Both the position numbers and the translations under genes were made by a program. A stretch of DNA of 64,000 nt. Origin: JBBQVS01 sp038211295. GTDB taxonomy: Bacteria > Chloroflexota > Ktedonobacteria > Ktedonobacterales > Ktedonobacteraceae. Of this stretch, positions 26,141 through 35,243 are shown piece after piece. The notes beneath the pieces were generated by a model. The model was not told where the DNA came from. It did no database searches and saw only the letters and a list, made by a program, of their open reading frames with translations. The stretch is from assembly GCA_038211295.1 (NCBI GenBank), contig JBBQVS010000006.1:40898-104897 (forward strand), read 5' to 3'. Within the stretch, counting starts at the first letter, position 1; the number at the start of each line of letters is the position of its first letter.

Positions 26141-27571
26141 ATGACACCCGAAGAAGTCCTCCAATTTGCCAAAGAGAATGGCGCGAAAATGGTTGACCTC
26201 AAGTTCACCGACCTTCCTGGGTCTTGGCAGCACTTTAGCATTCCAACGCACGAGTTAAAAGCGTCAACCTTCGTCGAAGGCGTTGCGTTCGATGGTTCCA
26301 GCATTCGCGGCTTCCAGACAATCAATGAGAGCGACATGCTTGTTGTCCCCGATGCAACAACCGCGATTATGGATCCATTCACGACTATTCCGACCTTGAG
26401 CCTTGTCTGTGATATCGCGTTCCCTGGCCCCGCCGGAGCCAAAAAGCCCTACACACGAGATCCGCGCTATATCGCAAAGAAAGCAACCGAGTATCTGCGC
26501 TCAACAGGCATCGCGGACACCAGCTACATGGGGCCTGAAGCAGAGTTTTTCGTGTTCGACAGTGTGCGTTACAGTTCTACCATGAATACGCAGCATGTAG
26601 AAGTCAACTCGGATGAAGCTCATTGGAACAGTTCGCGCGACGGCGTGCAAAATCTCGGTCACTTGCTCCGCGTCAAAGAAGGCTACTTCCCCGTTGCGCC
26701 TAGCGACACTATGCAGGACCTACGTAGCGAAATGGCACTCTTGCTGGAAGAACTGGGTGTTCCCGTCGAGGCACAACACCACGAAGTTGGCGCACCCGGA
26801 CAGGGCGAGATCGACATGCGCTTCAGCACCCTGCTTAATAGCGCGGACAACATCATGCTCTATAAGTATGTTGTGAAGAACACGGCTCGCAAGTATGGCA
26901 AAACAGCAACGTTTATGCCCAAGCCAGTCTTTGGCGACAATGGCTCCGGTATGCACGTTCATCAGAGCCTCTGGAAAGACGAGAAGCCACTTTTCTACGC
27001 AGAAGATGGTTACGCTTATCTTTCACAAATGGCGCGTTATTATGTCGGTGGTATTCTCACACACGCCCCTGCACTTCTCGCAATTGCAGCACCAACGACC
27101 AACAGTTACAAGCGTCTGGTTCCCGGCTATGAGGCACCCGTCAATCTTGTATTCTCATCGGGCAATCGTAGTGCCGCCGTGCGTATTCCTAAAACGTTTA
27201 CGCCGATTGCTAAGCGCATCGAGTTCCGTTCGCCAGACCCAAGCGCAAACCCCTACCTGCTCTTCGCGGCACTCCTGATGGCAGGGCTTGACGGCATCAA
27301 GAACAAGATCGATCCAAGCGAACACGGCTTTGGCCCAGTCGATAAAAACCTGTACGAGATGACGCCCGCAGAACTGCACGAGATTCGTTCGGTTCCCGGC
27401 TCCCTCGAAGAGTCGCTGAACGCGCTCGAAACCGACCACGCCTTCCTCTTAGAGGGGGATGTCTTCACTGCTGACCTGCTGCAAAGCTATATCGAACTCA
27501 AGCGCAGCCAGTCGGATGAGGTACGCCTGCGTCCCGCACCAATCGAGTTTGGCCTGTACTACGACTGTTAA
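26141..27571 (+). CDS. glnA: Glutamine synthetase, type I
   Basis: 476 residues with the GSI landmarks: VEGVAFDGSSIRGF, MGPEAEFFVFD, HHEVGAPGQGEIDMRF, KPVFGDNGSGMHVHQSL, NSYKRLVPGYEAPVN and RSAAVRIP. The Tyr of NLYEMTPAE lies where adenylylated enzymes carry theirs, so covalent control is possible. It makes glutamine from glutamate, ammonia and ATP in the cytoplasm. An ATG at 26132 overlaps the ribosome site, so the ATG at 26141 (MTPEEVLQFAKENGA; AGGAG ten bases before) is preferred. Monocistronic, ended by a 20-bp hairpin. Confidence 0.96.
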   Translation: MTPEEVLQFAKENGAKMVDLKFTDLPGSWQHFSIPTHELKASTFVEGVAFDGSSIRGFQTINESDMLVVPDATTAIMDPFTTIPTLSLVCDIAFPGPAGAKKPYTRDPRYIAKKATEYLRSTGIADTSYMGPEAEFFVFDSVRYSSTMNTQHVEVNSDEAHWNSSRDGVQNLGHLLRVKEGYFPVAPSDTMQDLRSEMALLLEELGVPVEAQHHEVGAPGQGEIDMRFSTLLNSADNIMLYKYVVKNTARKYGKTATFMPKPVFGDNGSGMHVHQSLWKDEKPLFYAEDGYAYLSQMARYYVGGILTHAPALLAIAAPTTNSYKRLVPGYEAPVNLVFSSGNRSAAVRIPKTFTPIAKRIEFRSPDPSANPYLLFAALLMAGLDGIKNKIDPSEHGFGPVDKNLYEMTPAELHEIRSVPGSLEESLNALETDHAFLLEGDVFTADLLQSYIELKRSQSDEVRLRPAPIEFGLYYDC

Positions 27572-27581
27572 TTCTGTATGA

Positions 27582-27628
27582 ACACAAAGAAGGCAGAGAG
27601 AACAAGCGTCTCTCTGCCTTCTTTGTGT
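27582..27628. terminator. Bidirectional terminator hairpin, 20-bp stem
   Basis: A perfect 20-bp stem (27582-27601 with 27609-27628) and 7-base loop fill the whole gap between glnA and the convergent ATPase gene. The left arm is purine-rich (CACAAAGAAGGCAGAGAGA). CTATCTTTT follows on the plus strand. Confidence 0.85.
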
Positions 27629-28483
27629 CTATCTTTTGCGTTGCGCGAACCACTTGACGGCCTCGTCAACGGTCAGCGTCTCCTGTGGAACCGCGATACC
27701 GTTCGCGCGTAACTGCGTGAATAGTTCGCTCAGAGGCGGCACCGCCAGCTCCCACGCTCGTAACTGCTCACCCTGAGCGAAGACAGTGCGTGGCTCACCC
27801 TGCATCACGATACGCCCTTGATGCAACACAATCACGCGATCAGCGAGTGCCGCAACCTCGGTCATATCATGCGACACCAGTACAATCGTCACGTTCCGCT
27901 TCTTGCGGATGGTGCGGAGATACGCATAGAGCGCAGCACGCCCGTCACCATCAAGGCCAACTGATATTTCATCCAGTATCAACACCTCTGGTGACATAGC
28001 AAGCACACCTGCAAGCGCGATGCGTCGGCGTTCTCCACCGCTTAAATCGAAAGGGGCGCGTGAGCCGTATTGTAGAAATGGCAGCCCAACAATGTCTAAC
28101 GCGCTGACTACACGCGCTCGCACCTCCGCTTTGCCCATTCGCATCTGCCGTGGGCCAAACGCGACATCTTCAAACACGGTGCGCCCAAATAATTGTGTCT
28201 CCGCCATCTGAAAAAGCAAGCCCACCTTGTGGCGCAATGCTCGCAAATCGATACCTTTTGTCCCTACATTCACGCCATTTACATACACAGTTCCGTGCGT
28301 TGGACGAAGCAACCCGTTAAAGTGTTGTACCAACGTGGTTTTGCCCGAACCGTTTGTTCCTACAAGCGCGACACAGCTACCACGCGCAATCTCAAGATTT
28401 ACGTCGGTCAACGCGGCCTTCGCTACACCTACTTTATAGGTATACGTAAGGTTTTTCGTGACGATAATCGGATTTATCATCAA
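27629..28483 (-). CDS. Energy-coupling factor transporter ATPase, second subunit
   Basis: An ABC ATPase with Walker A GTNGSGKTT, the Q-loop in LLFQMAETQLFGRTVFEDVAFGPRQM (the ECF-type groove-facing signature), LSGGERRRIALAGVLAMSPEVLILDE and H-loop VLVSHD. The 284-residue length and VEDVAFG-type motif fit EcfA subunits. Its start overlaps the preceding ATPase stop by four bases (ATGA). With the other ATPase and an S-component-like gene it forms a three-gene unit, but the T subunit is missing here. Confidence 0.88.
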   Translation of the reverse strand: MMINPIIVTKNLTYTYKVGVAKAALTDVNLEIARGSCVALVGTNGSGKTTLVQHFNGLLRPTHGTVYVNGVNVGTKGIDLRALRHKVGLLFQMAETQLFGRTVFEDVAFGPRQMRMGKAEVRARVVSALDIVGLPFLQYGSRAPFDLSGGERRRIALAGVLAMSPEVLILDEISVGLDGDGRAALYAYLRTIRKKRNVTIVLVSHDMTEVAALADRVIVLHQGRIVMQGEPRTVFAQGEQLRAWELAVPPLSELFTQLRANGIAVPQETLTVDEAVKWFAQRKR

Positions 28484-29307
28484 TACAGCTCCTGTACAAT
28501 CGCCTCAATGGTCAGCGCGTTCTCCGCGATTGAGTAACCGAGATTGCGAAGTCGCTCAGCGAACTCGATTGGCTCCGGCAATGCTAGACGCAGCGAGTGC
28601 AATCGCCGAACGTTGGCGAAGAATTTCGCGGGCGGCTCGTCCACCACAATCTGTCCCTGCTCCATCACAACCACGCGGTCAGCAAGTGCCGCCTCTTCGA
28701 GCAGATGTGTCACCTGAAGAATTGTTAGCCCTTGCTCTTTATTCAAGTGATGCAACAATCCGGTGATCTCTTGTCGCGCAAGTGGATCGAGCATCGACGT
28801 TGCTTCGTCGGCGATAATACAGCGTGGGCGTAGCGCGAGAATACCTGCGATGGCGACACGCTGGCGTTGTCCGCCGGAGAGCTTGTGTGGTGGAAGTTGC
28901 CGCAGTGCCGCGATACCTACGGCGATTAGCGCATCCTCTACGCGCTCGGCAATGAGTTCGGGGGCGAAGCCCTGAATGGCAAGCGACCACGCAATATCAT
29001 CCTCAACCAGTGTCGCGATAATCTGGTTATCGGGGTTTTGAAAAATTATTCCCACCATATCGCGAATACTGCGCCGCTTCGCCACATCGTGCGTATCCAT
29101 CCCCCCTATCAATACATTTCCCTCATCAGGCAACAAGAGCGCGTTACACAGACGCGCAAGCGTTGATTTTCCACTTCCATTATGGCCCAGTACAACAACG
29201 TACTCACCCTCCTGTATCTGCAAACTCACGTCGCGTAGAGCTGCATTGGGTGTTTTTACAGCAGGATACGCGTAGGTCACATGCTGAATAGCAAGCAACA
29301 CGGTCAT
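28480..29307 (-). CDS. Energy-coupling factor transporter ATPase, first subunit
   Basis: Walker A GHNGSGKST, the Q-loop region IIFQNPDNQIIATLVEDDIAWS (NPDNQ is typical for EcfA), signature LSGGQRQRVAIAGILALRPRCIIADEATSMLDP and the VTHLLEEA switch. It hydrolyses ATP to drive vitamin or metal uptake. It overlaps the neighbours on each side by four bases, so the three proteins are made together. The two ATPases are probably a heterodimer. Confidence 0.9.
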   Translation of the reverse strand: MTVLLAIQHVTYAYPAVKTPNAALRDVSLQIQEGEYVVVLGHNGSGKSTLARLCNALLLPDEGNVLIGGMDTHDVAKRRSIRDMVGIIFQNPDNQIIATLVEDDIAWSLAIQGFAPELIAERVEDALIAVGIAALRQLPPHKLSGGQRQRVAIAGILALRPRCIIADEATSMLDPLARQEITGLLHHLNKEQGLTILQVTHLLEEAALADRVVVMEQGQIVVDEPPAKFFANVRRLHSLRLALPEPIEFAERLRNLGYSIAENALTIEAIVQELY

Positions 29308-30059
29308 ATTCGCACCGCCCTTTGTTTGTTGAGCCTTCTCTGTCGCGCCGCCGCACGCAGAAGTGAACGTGAAAGACGGCGCAAGCGTTTGTTTAACCGA
29401 CCAGAGGGAAACGGGCGTACCTCATAGCCAAGCCGGCGTACAAGTGTGTTGGTTGTCGCGTAAATTACAACCACGAAGGGGCAGAGCAGGAGCCAGATAG
29501 CCACATAATATAACGCCCACCAGTAGCGAAAACCAAATTCAATCACGGGCGTGACCGCCGGAAATACGGTGTGTCTCCACCAGTCACTCAGCCCAATGCT
29601 CTTAGCAATAAGGTCAACAATAGTAACAGAGCCGTTATACGCGTTACGCAACCCTATAATAAGCGTCTTGAATGGCAGCCCAAACAGAAAAGTAGTCAGA
29701 AACAACACGGAATACGTCGCGAACGCACCACCTGTGATGCCTATAAGCAACAGTAGAATATGTGAGAAACGTCGTTTCATTGTGAAGCCAAGAAAGAGGC
29801 CACCCATTCCCTCCAGCAACAAAACTACTACAAATTGCGGCCCTCCCACAATCGCCGAGAGGAAGATTGCAACACACATTCCCATAATGCCAACGTACAG
29901 GCCACGCCGCAACACAAGCACCGCGAACACGATAAAAACGAGGACGCGAAAGAAATCGCCCCCAATCGGCAGGTAGAGCGTCAGTAATTGGAACACAACC
30001 GCAATATCGGCGAGTAACGCGCCCTCGGCAATCTCTATCGCGCTCAGTTTTCGGCGCAT
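29304..30059 (-). CDS. Putative ECF transporter S component (DUF2232-like membrane protein)
   Basis: About 251 residues with six or more membrane helices and a basic C-terminus (RLNKRLRRLSRSLLRAAARQRRLNKQR). The N-terminal part (LSAIEIAEGALLADIAVVFQLLTLYLPIGGDFFRVLVFIVFAVLVLRRG) has the small-helix pattern of S components and DUF2232 proteins. The ATG at 30059 has AAGGGA six bases before it; the longer frame to 30230 includes the structured leader and is rejected. Operon position before two ECF ATPases makes a substrate-binding role likely. The substrate is unknown. A structured RNA precedes it. Confidence 0.7.
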   Translation of the reverse strand: MRRKLSAIEIAEGALLADIAVVFQLLTLYLPIGGDFFRVLVFIVFAVLVLRRGLYVGIMGMCVAIFLSAIVGGPQFVVVLLLEGMGGLFLGFTMKRRFSHILLLLIGITGGAFATYSVLFLTTFLFGLPFKTLIIGLRNAYNGSVTIVDLIAKSIGLSDWWRHTVFPAVTPVIEFGFRYWWALYYVAIWLLLCPFVVVIYATTNTLVRRLGYEVRPFPSGRLNKRLRRLSRSLLRAAARQRRLNKQRAVRI

Positions 30060-30132
30060 AGTATCCCTTTCTCTATCAAATCTCAGGGCATAGCAGGGAC
30101 AAAGAGTATGACAGGTGCAAGCCGATGTCACT

Positions 30133-30204
30133 ACTATACACGGTTTCGCGTGGCTTCGCTCCGCAATATAAGAGCCGCATGAGCGGCGAAACGCATCGTA
30201 TAGT
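30133..30204 (-). ncRNA. Structured leader RNA, candidate riboswitch-like element
   Basis: On the minus strand ACTATAC (30198-30204) pairs with GTATAGT (30133-30139). Inside, GTTTC (30188-30192) pairs with GAAAC (30143-30147). Within that lie two hairpins: GCCGC-TCAT-GCGGC (30174-30187) and a 17-base hairpin with GCG/CGC, a 2x2 internal loop and GC-GAA-GC (30148-30164). This three-way junction lies 74 bases before the ATG of the S-component gene. It does not match the cobalamin, TPP, FMN, preQ1 or THF consensus that I know. Confidence 0.45.
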
Positions 30205-30205
30205 A

Positions 30206-30251
30206 ATGGCGCGGCTTGCCCGCGTACCATGCCCTAATCGGCCCGCGCCAT
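30206..30251 (-). terminator. GC-rich hairpin after the DUF262 gene
   Basis: ATGGCGCGG and CCGCGCCAT arms (30206-30214, 30243-30251) around 28 bases, 16 bases past the stop of the upstream minus-strand gene. It may end that transcript or be an outer part of the leader RNA. Confidence 0.35.
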
Positions 30252-30266
30252 GCTCTCTACACTCTC

Positions 30267-31967
30267 TTACAACCGCCACAGTTGCTTTAGCGCGGTAAGC
30301 AATTGCCCTTGACGCTGCTCTACCGTTGTCGGCGTCCACTCGCGCACGCTCAACACCTGAGTCGTCAATGCGAAGGGGGAGATGCCGTCCTTTGAAGAAA
30401 AATATCTCTGTTTTTTATCTTCAAAGTCGTAGTTTTCCGCCTTCATATTTTTCCCCTGCGAGAGCAACACAAGGTTGCCGAGACGATGCACATACTTCTG
30501 CCGTAGCTCGCGCGACGGAAACACTTTAACCCATTCACTCTCAAGCGCAGGACGCTGTGGTAATACATGCTCTATCGTTACCGTCTGATGCTCATAAGTG
30601 GCGACCTTTTCCGAGAGTTTGGAGTCAAGCCGTAACAAGACATAGCGACAGGGATAATGTAACAGGTAGATGTCCCCGTCAAGCATTTTAAGAAACTCTA
30701 GCCGCTCTCTTGTCTTGAGCTGTAGTGGCGATTCGGGATTGAAGAGATCGGTCTCTTCGTCAACGGCGTGCAGCAGTTCGCAGTAGCGATCAATGCGCTT
30801 GTATGGTGGGATACGACACACCATAAAGCTGATTACCAATCGTTCGAGGTCTGCGAGGAAGCGCAACACCAAATCTGGTTGCTTACGATGATTTTTGACG
30901 AAGTAATAGAGCGCGGGTGGGACCCACTGGGCATGGTCCAAATAATTTAGCCACTTGAACATCGCGTTTATCTCTTTTGCTTTCGCGGGTGAACCTTGCT
31001 GATAGTTGGTCTTGAGGATATTGTTGAACGCGTGAGCATAGGGAAACAGAATGTTGTCGATAAAATCCTGTGGTGTCGTGAAGCGTGGGCGCACATACTG
31101 GTTGAACTCCTCAATCATGCCTTTGCTCTGCCGCTTTTTAGAAAAGATGGCGCGGATATGAAAAAAGAGATTTTCAAACTCTTCACTGCCAAGCATCGTC
31201 TCCATCTCTTCCCACTTTGTCGCGTACTCATCCTGCTTCTCGGTTGGCACCATGCTGATGAGGTCGGCCTTCAAAATATCGGGATATGAGAGATTCATGC
31301 CACGACTGTTAAGCACCGCAAAGATGCGATAGACGGCATCAAGGTCTGGGCTAGAGACAGCCACAACGATGAGAAAGCAGCGATTGATAATAAATTGCGT
31401 CAGCGCAGTAAGTTGCGAGGTTGAAAGCTTTTTCAGTTCGCGCACAAAGCCGAGTGTGTTGGCTCGAACATTACGCTGGCTTTCTGGCAGTTGTGAGTCC
31501 TGCAACTCTTCCAGTGCCTCGATGCCGCCCTTCTCTTGAATGTGGCGTTGGAAAAACAGCGCGTCACGTTCTCGCAAGCGCAAACGGTAACGCTCCGGTG
31601 TACCAGTAATCACGTTGCCCTTTTCGCAAAGAAACGAGGTCAGGCTATCCGCGTAATGCGAACTAATCAAGCTACGAATAGCTGCCAGCAACATGGTAAG
31701 CGTCGTCAAACGTTGCTGCCCGTCGATAACCTGTGCATCTGGCTCCTCACTCTTGATGAGCACGACGCTGCCTAAAAAGTAGGGCGCGATCTCGTCGGTG
31801 GGTTTATCGCCCCCTTCCATAGATTTAAGTAAGTCCTGATACAGTTCTTCCGATTGTTCCGTCGTCCATGAATAAGCGCGTTGATACAATGGAATGGTAA
31901 AAACGAAGTCATCACTAAATATCTTCTTGATCGGGTATTCCGCCCCGTGAATGTTCATTTTGCTCAA
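30267..31967 (-). CDS. DUF262/DUF1524 protein, GmrSD-like nuclease
   Basis: The 566-residue protein joins a ParB-like DUF262 domain (IPLYQRAYSWTTEQSEELYQDL, then QVIDGQQRLTTLTMLLA) to a C-terminal DUF1524 His-Asn-His nuclease (TIEHVLPQRPALESEW...HRLGNLVLLSQGKN). GmrSD restriction proteins and the SspE defence protein share this design: the first domain uses nucleotide to sense DNA or modification, the second cuts. No partner genes such as dnd/ssp are next to it. TTG at 31967 has AGGAG ten bases before; ATG at 31958 is an alternative. Likely a stand-alone anti-phage gene, by inference. Confidence 0.8.
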   Translation of the reverse strand: MSKMNIHGAEYPIKKIFSDDFVFTIPLYQRAYSWTTEQSEELYQDLLKSMEGGDKPTDEIAPYFLGSVVLIKSEEPDAQVIDGQQRLTTLTMLLAAIRSLISSHYADSLTSFLCEKGNVITGTPERYRLRLRERDALFFQRHIQEKGGIEALEELQDSQLPESQRNVRANTLGFVRELKKLSTSQLTALTQFIINRCFLIVVAVSSPDLDAVYRIFAVLNSRGMNLSYPDILKADLISMVPTEKQDEYATKWEEMETMLGSEEFENLFFHIRAIFSKKRQSKGMIEEFNQYVRPRFTTPQDFIDNILFPYAHAFNNILKTNYQQGSPAKAKEINAMFKWLNYLDHAQWVPPALYYFVKNHRKQPDLVLRFLADLERLVISFMVCRIPPYKRIDRYCELLHAVDEETDLFNPESPLQLKTRERLEFLKMLDGDIYLLHYPCRYVLLRLDSKLSEKVATYEHQTVTIEHVLPQRPALESEWVKVFPSRELRQKYVHRLGNLVLLSQGKNMKAENYDFEDKKQRYFSSKDGISPFALTTQVLSVREWTPTTVEQRQGQLLTALKQLWRL

Positions 31968-32050
31968 AACACCACTACTCCTAACCAGCTTAGAAATATC
32001 ACCTCATGCAGCGCAGGGACACCGCCACTTACCACACGAATTGTGTACTC

Positions 32051-32078
32051 ATCATACTATAAGCCTATTGAGAGTCAA
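32051..32078 (-). promoter_or_regulatory. Promoter of the DUF262 gene
   Basis: TTGACT (32073-32078 as complement), 16 bases, TATGAT (32051-32056), on the minus strand 84 bases before the start codon. Confidence 0.4.
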
Positions 32079-32170
32079 GCCCCAAAATCTCCCTGACAAT
32101 AGAGTTGTCTATGGTATCGCTGTCGGGGACGTATAATATAGGGAATTACTAATGAAAAGTTGAAGCCACC

Positions 32171-32563
32171 ATGAAAACACTTAAAGTTGCGACCAAGCAC
32201 AAAGATGAAATACTTGACATAACTGAGATTGTGGAAGCATACTTGCATGAGGTACGGACGGAAAGCGGGGTTTGCACAATCTTTGTGGCCCACACAACAA
32301 GCGCGATTACAACGGCCGACCTTGACCCCGGCACAGACCTCGACCTGCTGGACGCATTGCGAGGCATGTTACCGCGTATCTCCTACCGTCATCCGCATAG
32401 TCCTATGCACGCGCCGGATCACATTCTCGCGTCGATTATCGGCCCTTCTGTTACTGTACCATATGCGAACGAGAGGTTACTTCTGGGCGTATGGCAGCGT
32501 GTTATTCTTGTCGAATTGGATGGCCCACGGCAACGTACTGTTCATATTTCGCATATGGAGTAA
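32171..32563 (+). CDS. YjbQ/UPF0047 family protein (secondary thiamine-phosphate synthase-like)
   Basis: 130 residues with the UPF0047 core: ITEIVEAYLHEVRTESGVCTIFVAHTTSAITTADLDP, ISYRHPHSPMHAPDHILASIIGPSVTVPYANERLLLGVWQRVILVELDGPR. The conserved Asp, Glu and His residues bind a metal. Members have weak thiamine-phosphate synthase activity in the test tube; the true role is unclear. A TATAAT-like box lies at 32132-32137. Single gene, diverging from the DUF262 gene. Confidence 0.85.
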   Translation: MKTLKVATKHKDEILDITEIVEAYLHEVRTESGVCTIFVAHTTSAITTADLDPGTDLDLLDALRGMLPRISYRHPHSPMHAPDHILASIIGPSVTVPYANERLLLGVWQRVILVELDGPRQRTVHISHME

Positions 32564-32620
32564 CTATTTGCCCTTGGTTTTGATGAGGTTTTGACTAGAA
32601 CATAGTTACTATAATCCAGC

Positions 32621-32650
32621 TTGCTATTCCCATAGGATATTTTGTACAAT
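32621..32650 (+). promoter_or_regulatory. Promoter upstream of the sugar ABC operon
   Basis: TTGCTA (32621-32626), 18 bases, TACAAT (32645-32650). It would give a leader of about 190 bases before the binding-protein gene. Confidence 0.4.
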
Positions 32651-32848
32651 AACAGAGGCGCAGTTACGACGCATACAAGGGAGCTTTTTTGCGAATTTAA
32701 GTTTTGTTTGATGATACATGCCAGAGTAGGGAAAGGACATCCCGAAATGATACGCGTAGGGAAACGTTTTCTAAAACATTCCTGAACAGTACCATAGTTG
32801 TTGCTTACGATAGCATTCTTTTAATAGCAACACAGAGGAGACTTACCT

Positions 32849-34192
32849 ATGGCAGATATACAGACACTTTTATTAGACCTGCAAACCGGAAAAATTGCCC
32901 GTCGTGATTTTATTTCGCGCTCAGTCGCTCTTGGCCTCTCTTTCTCTACCGCGTCCGCGCTGCTGGCCGCCTGTGGCTCAGGAAATTCTGGCACGACAAC
33001 GGGGGCGGCCTCCAAAGATTTTACCTTCACCACAAACGCGACGACGCCCGACGAGAAGAAGGTAGCAAAGGCTCTCGTAGACACATACTCCAAGCAAAGT
33101 GGGAGTAAGATCAAAGTTAACTATGTTCCTGGAGCAGACTATCCCTCGGCGATACGAACGTATCTCTCTTCAAGCATTCCACCCGATGCGCTCGCCTATT
33201 ATGGCGGCCTGCTCTCTCAGTTCTTTATAGGTAGAGGGCTTATCCTGGATATATCGGATATCTGGGAAAAGAACGGTTGGGCAACCGCGTTTCCACAGGC
33301 ATTTCAGGGGACAAGTAAAGGGAAGGATGGTAAGTATTACTTTCTGCCCCAGAACTGGTACTGGTGGGCGACATTCTACCGCCCAAGCACGTTCCGTAAG
33401 CATAATGTGACGCCACCCACGACGTTTGACGAACTGTACACCGTCTGCAATAAGCTGAAATCTGATGGAGTCGTACCATTCGTAGTTGGCGCACAGGCAC
33501 CCTGGACACTGGCAGGGTGGTTTGATATCCTGGATTTACGTATCAATGGGCCACAGTTCCATACCGACCTGACAGGCGGAAAAGCTCATTATACTGATAC
33601 CAAAGTTAAAAAGGTGTTTGGCATCTGGCGCGACATGATTAAACGCGGCTACTTTACCAAGAGTGCTTCCGCCTATACATGGGATCAGCAGATACCACCA
33701 CTGGTAAAAGGTGAGGGCGGCATGTACGTGATTGGTCGCTTCATCTATGACTCATTCCCAGCCGATGCTCAATCAGACCTGGACTTCTTCTCGTTTCCCA
33801 CCTATGACCCGGCAATACCAACGGCGGAAGAAGCACCAGTGGATGGCTACTTCATTCCCAAACACGCGAAGAATCAGCAGGCGGCGAAGGATTTTCTCTC
33901 GTACCTCGGCTCGGTGGATGGCGAAAAACTCTTTGTCACCTCTGGTGGTGGTGCGCTCTCCGCGAACACACAAGTGCCAAACAGCGTCTACAGCAAGTTT
34001 GACGCGAAGGGTGTTGAGTTTGTTAAAAAGGCCAGCGCGGTCTCTCAGTTCTATGACCGCGATACCGACGCAACAGTATCAACGCGTGGCATGGCCTTCT
34101 TTGGACAGTTCTTCGACAACCCTGATCTGGACTTAAACAAGGGCCTCTCTGACCTCGATCAGTTCGCGCAATCTATCTACTCGAAACAATAG
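32849..34192 (+). CDS. Sugar ABC transporter substrate-binding lipoprotein
   Basis: A 447-residue family 1 extracellular solute-binding protein. It starts with a twin-arginine-like lipoprotein signal (IARRDFISRSVALGLSFSTASALLAAC, Cys42). Later it has the family phrases DSFPADAQSDLDFFSFPTYDPAIPTAEEAPVDGYFIPKHAKNQQAAKDFLSYLGS. It binds an oligosaccharide outside the membrane. GAGG lies before the ATG. It begins the operon with two permeases; the ATPase is not present and is probably a shared MsiK-like subunit. Confidence 0.9.
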   Translation: MADIQTLLLDLQTGKIARRDFISRSVALGLSFSTASALLAACGSGNSGTTTGAASKDFTFTTNATTPDEKKVAKALVDTYSKQSGSKIKVNYVPGADYPSAIRTYLSSSIPPDALAYYGGLLSQFFIGRGLILDISDIWEKNGWATAFPQAFQGTSKGKDGKYYFLPQNWYWWATFYRPSTFRKHNVTPPTTFDELYTVCNKLKSDGVVPFVVGAQAPWTLAGWFDILDLRINGPQFHTDLTGGKAHYTDTKVKKVFGIWRDMIKRGYFTKSASAYTWDQQIPPLVKGEGGMYVIGRFIYDSFPADAQSDLDFFSFPTYDPAIPTAEEAPVDGYFIPKHAKNQQAAKDFLSYLGSVDGEKLFVTSGGGALSANTQVPNSVYSKFDAKGVEFVKKASAVSQFYDRDTDATVSTRGMAFFGQFFDNPDLDLNKGLSDLDQFAQSIYSKQ

Positions 34193-34295
34193 GAGCAAGC
34201 AAAGTATCGAGAGACAAGCGTTGAAAGGAGAGGTGCTTTCCCTGATAAGAGCAAACCGTTGCACGGCTTCGGGGAAAGCACACGACACATACGAG

Positions 34296-35243
34296 ATGGC
34301 TACAACTGACATACAGGCCGAGGTGCCAAGCGTTCCGAGCCACCAAGCAAACGCGCGTCGTAGAGTGAGTCGGCATTTTAATTTCACCCCCTGGCTCTTT
34401 CTGGCGATTCCTCTTCTCATTTACTTTATATGGGTGATTGAGCCGCTTTTCTATTCGTTCTATCTCAGCTTGACTGATTGGGATGGTGTGACGAATCCTA
34501 CGTTCGTCGGCCTCAAGAACTATCGTACCTTGTTACAAGACCCTGTTCTCTATATCTCATTTCTCAACAACCTCAAGGTGCTTTCAGTATTTTTGATTGT
34601 ACCAATCGCAGGCGGCCTGAGTCTCGCGGTGCTGTTCAACAGACCCTCACGCACGGTAAATGTACTGAAGGCAGCTATTTACTCACCGATGGTGCTCAGC
34701 TTTATTGTGATTGGCTTGATCTGGTCATGGTTCTACCTACCCAACGAGGGCGCGTTGAACACACTTCTACGGGACGCAGGTCTAGGATTTCTCGCGCAAA
34801 GCTGGCTCAGCAACGCACATATTGCTATTTTCAGTGTCACCTTCGCCGCGTGCTGGCGACAGATTGGCTATGTCATGTTGCTCTATCTCGCCGGACTAAA
34901 CACTATAGACCCGACACTGGTTGAGGCCGCGAAAGTGGATGGCGCGAACGGTTGGCAGGTGTTCGCGCGGATTATCTTTCCACTGCTTGCCCCGATTACG
35001 ACGATTATCGTTATCGCGACTATTATTGATTCGCTGCAATTCTTCGATCTCGTCTTCATTATGACTAAAGGCGGCCCTGGCTACGCCTCAACGGTGCTTG
35101 CGAACTTTATGTTTACAGAGGCATTTACCAATTTCCGCTATGGCTATGGGGCGGCAATCGCGGTTGTGCAGTTCCTATTAAGTTTTGTCTTCATTGTGCT
35201 TTATCTGACATACATGTTGCGGAAGGGGGCCGATACGCTATGA
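34296..35243 (+). CDS. Sugar ABC transporter permease (MalF/UgpA type)
   Basis: Six membrane helices with the EAA loop VEAAKVDGANGWQVFARIIFPLLAPI that docks the ATPase, and the family opening FLAIPLLIYFIWVIEPLFYSFYLSLTDWDG. The frame begins at a TTG at 34221. I prefer the ATG at 34296 (MATTDIQAEV), which gives about 315 residues, though no strong ribosome site is seen there; the AAGGAGAGG at 34225-34233 leaves the start unresolved. It ends overlapping the second permease by four bases. Confidence 0.85.
   Translation: MATTDIQAEVPSVPSHQANARRRVSRHFNFTPWLFLAIPLLIYFIWVIEPLFYSFYLSLTDWDGVTNPTFVGLKNYRTLLQDPVLYISFLNNLKVLSVFLIVPIAGGLSLAVLFNRPSRTVNVLKAAIYSPMVLSFIVIGLIWSWFYLPNEGALNTLLRDAGLGFLAQSWLSNAHIAIFSVTFAACWRQIGYVMLLYLAGLNTIDPTLVEAAKVDGANGWQVFARIIFPLLAPITTIIVIATIIDSLQFFDLVFIMTKGGPGYASTVLANFMFTEAFTNFRYGYGAAIAVVQFLLSFVFIVLYLTYMLRKGADTL

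Noticed and set aside
30133..30204. Cobalamin, TPP or THF riboswitch
   Set aside because: None of the conserved blocks of those aptamers is present; only the structure is shared in a general way.
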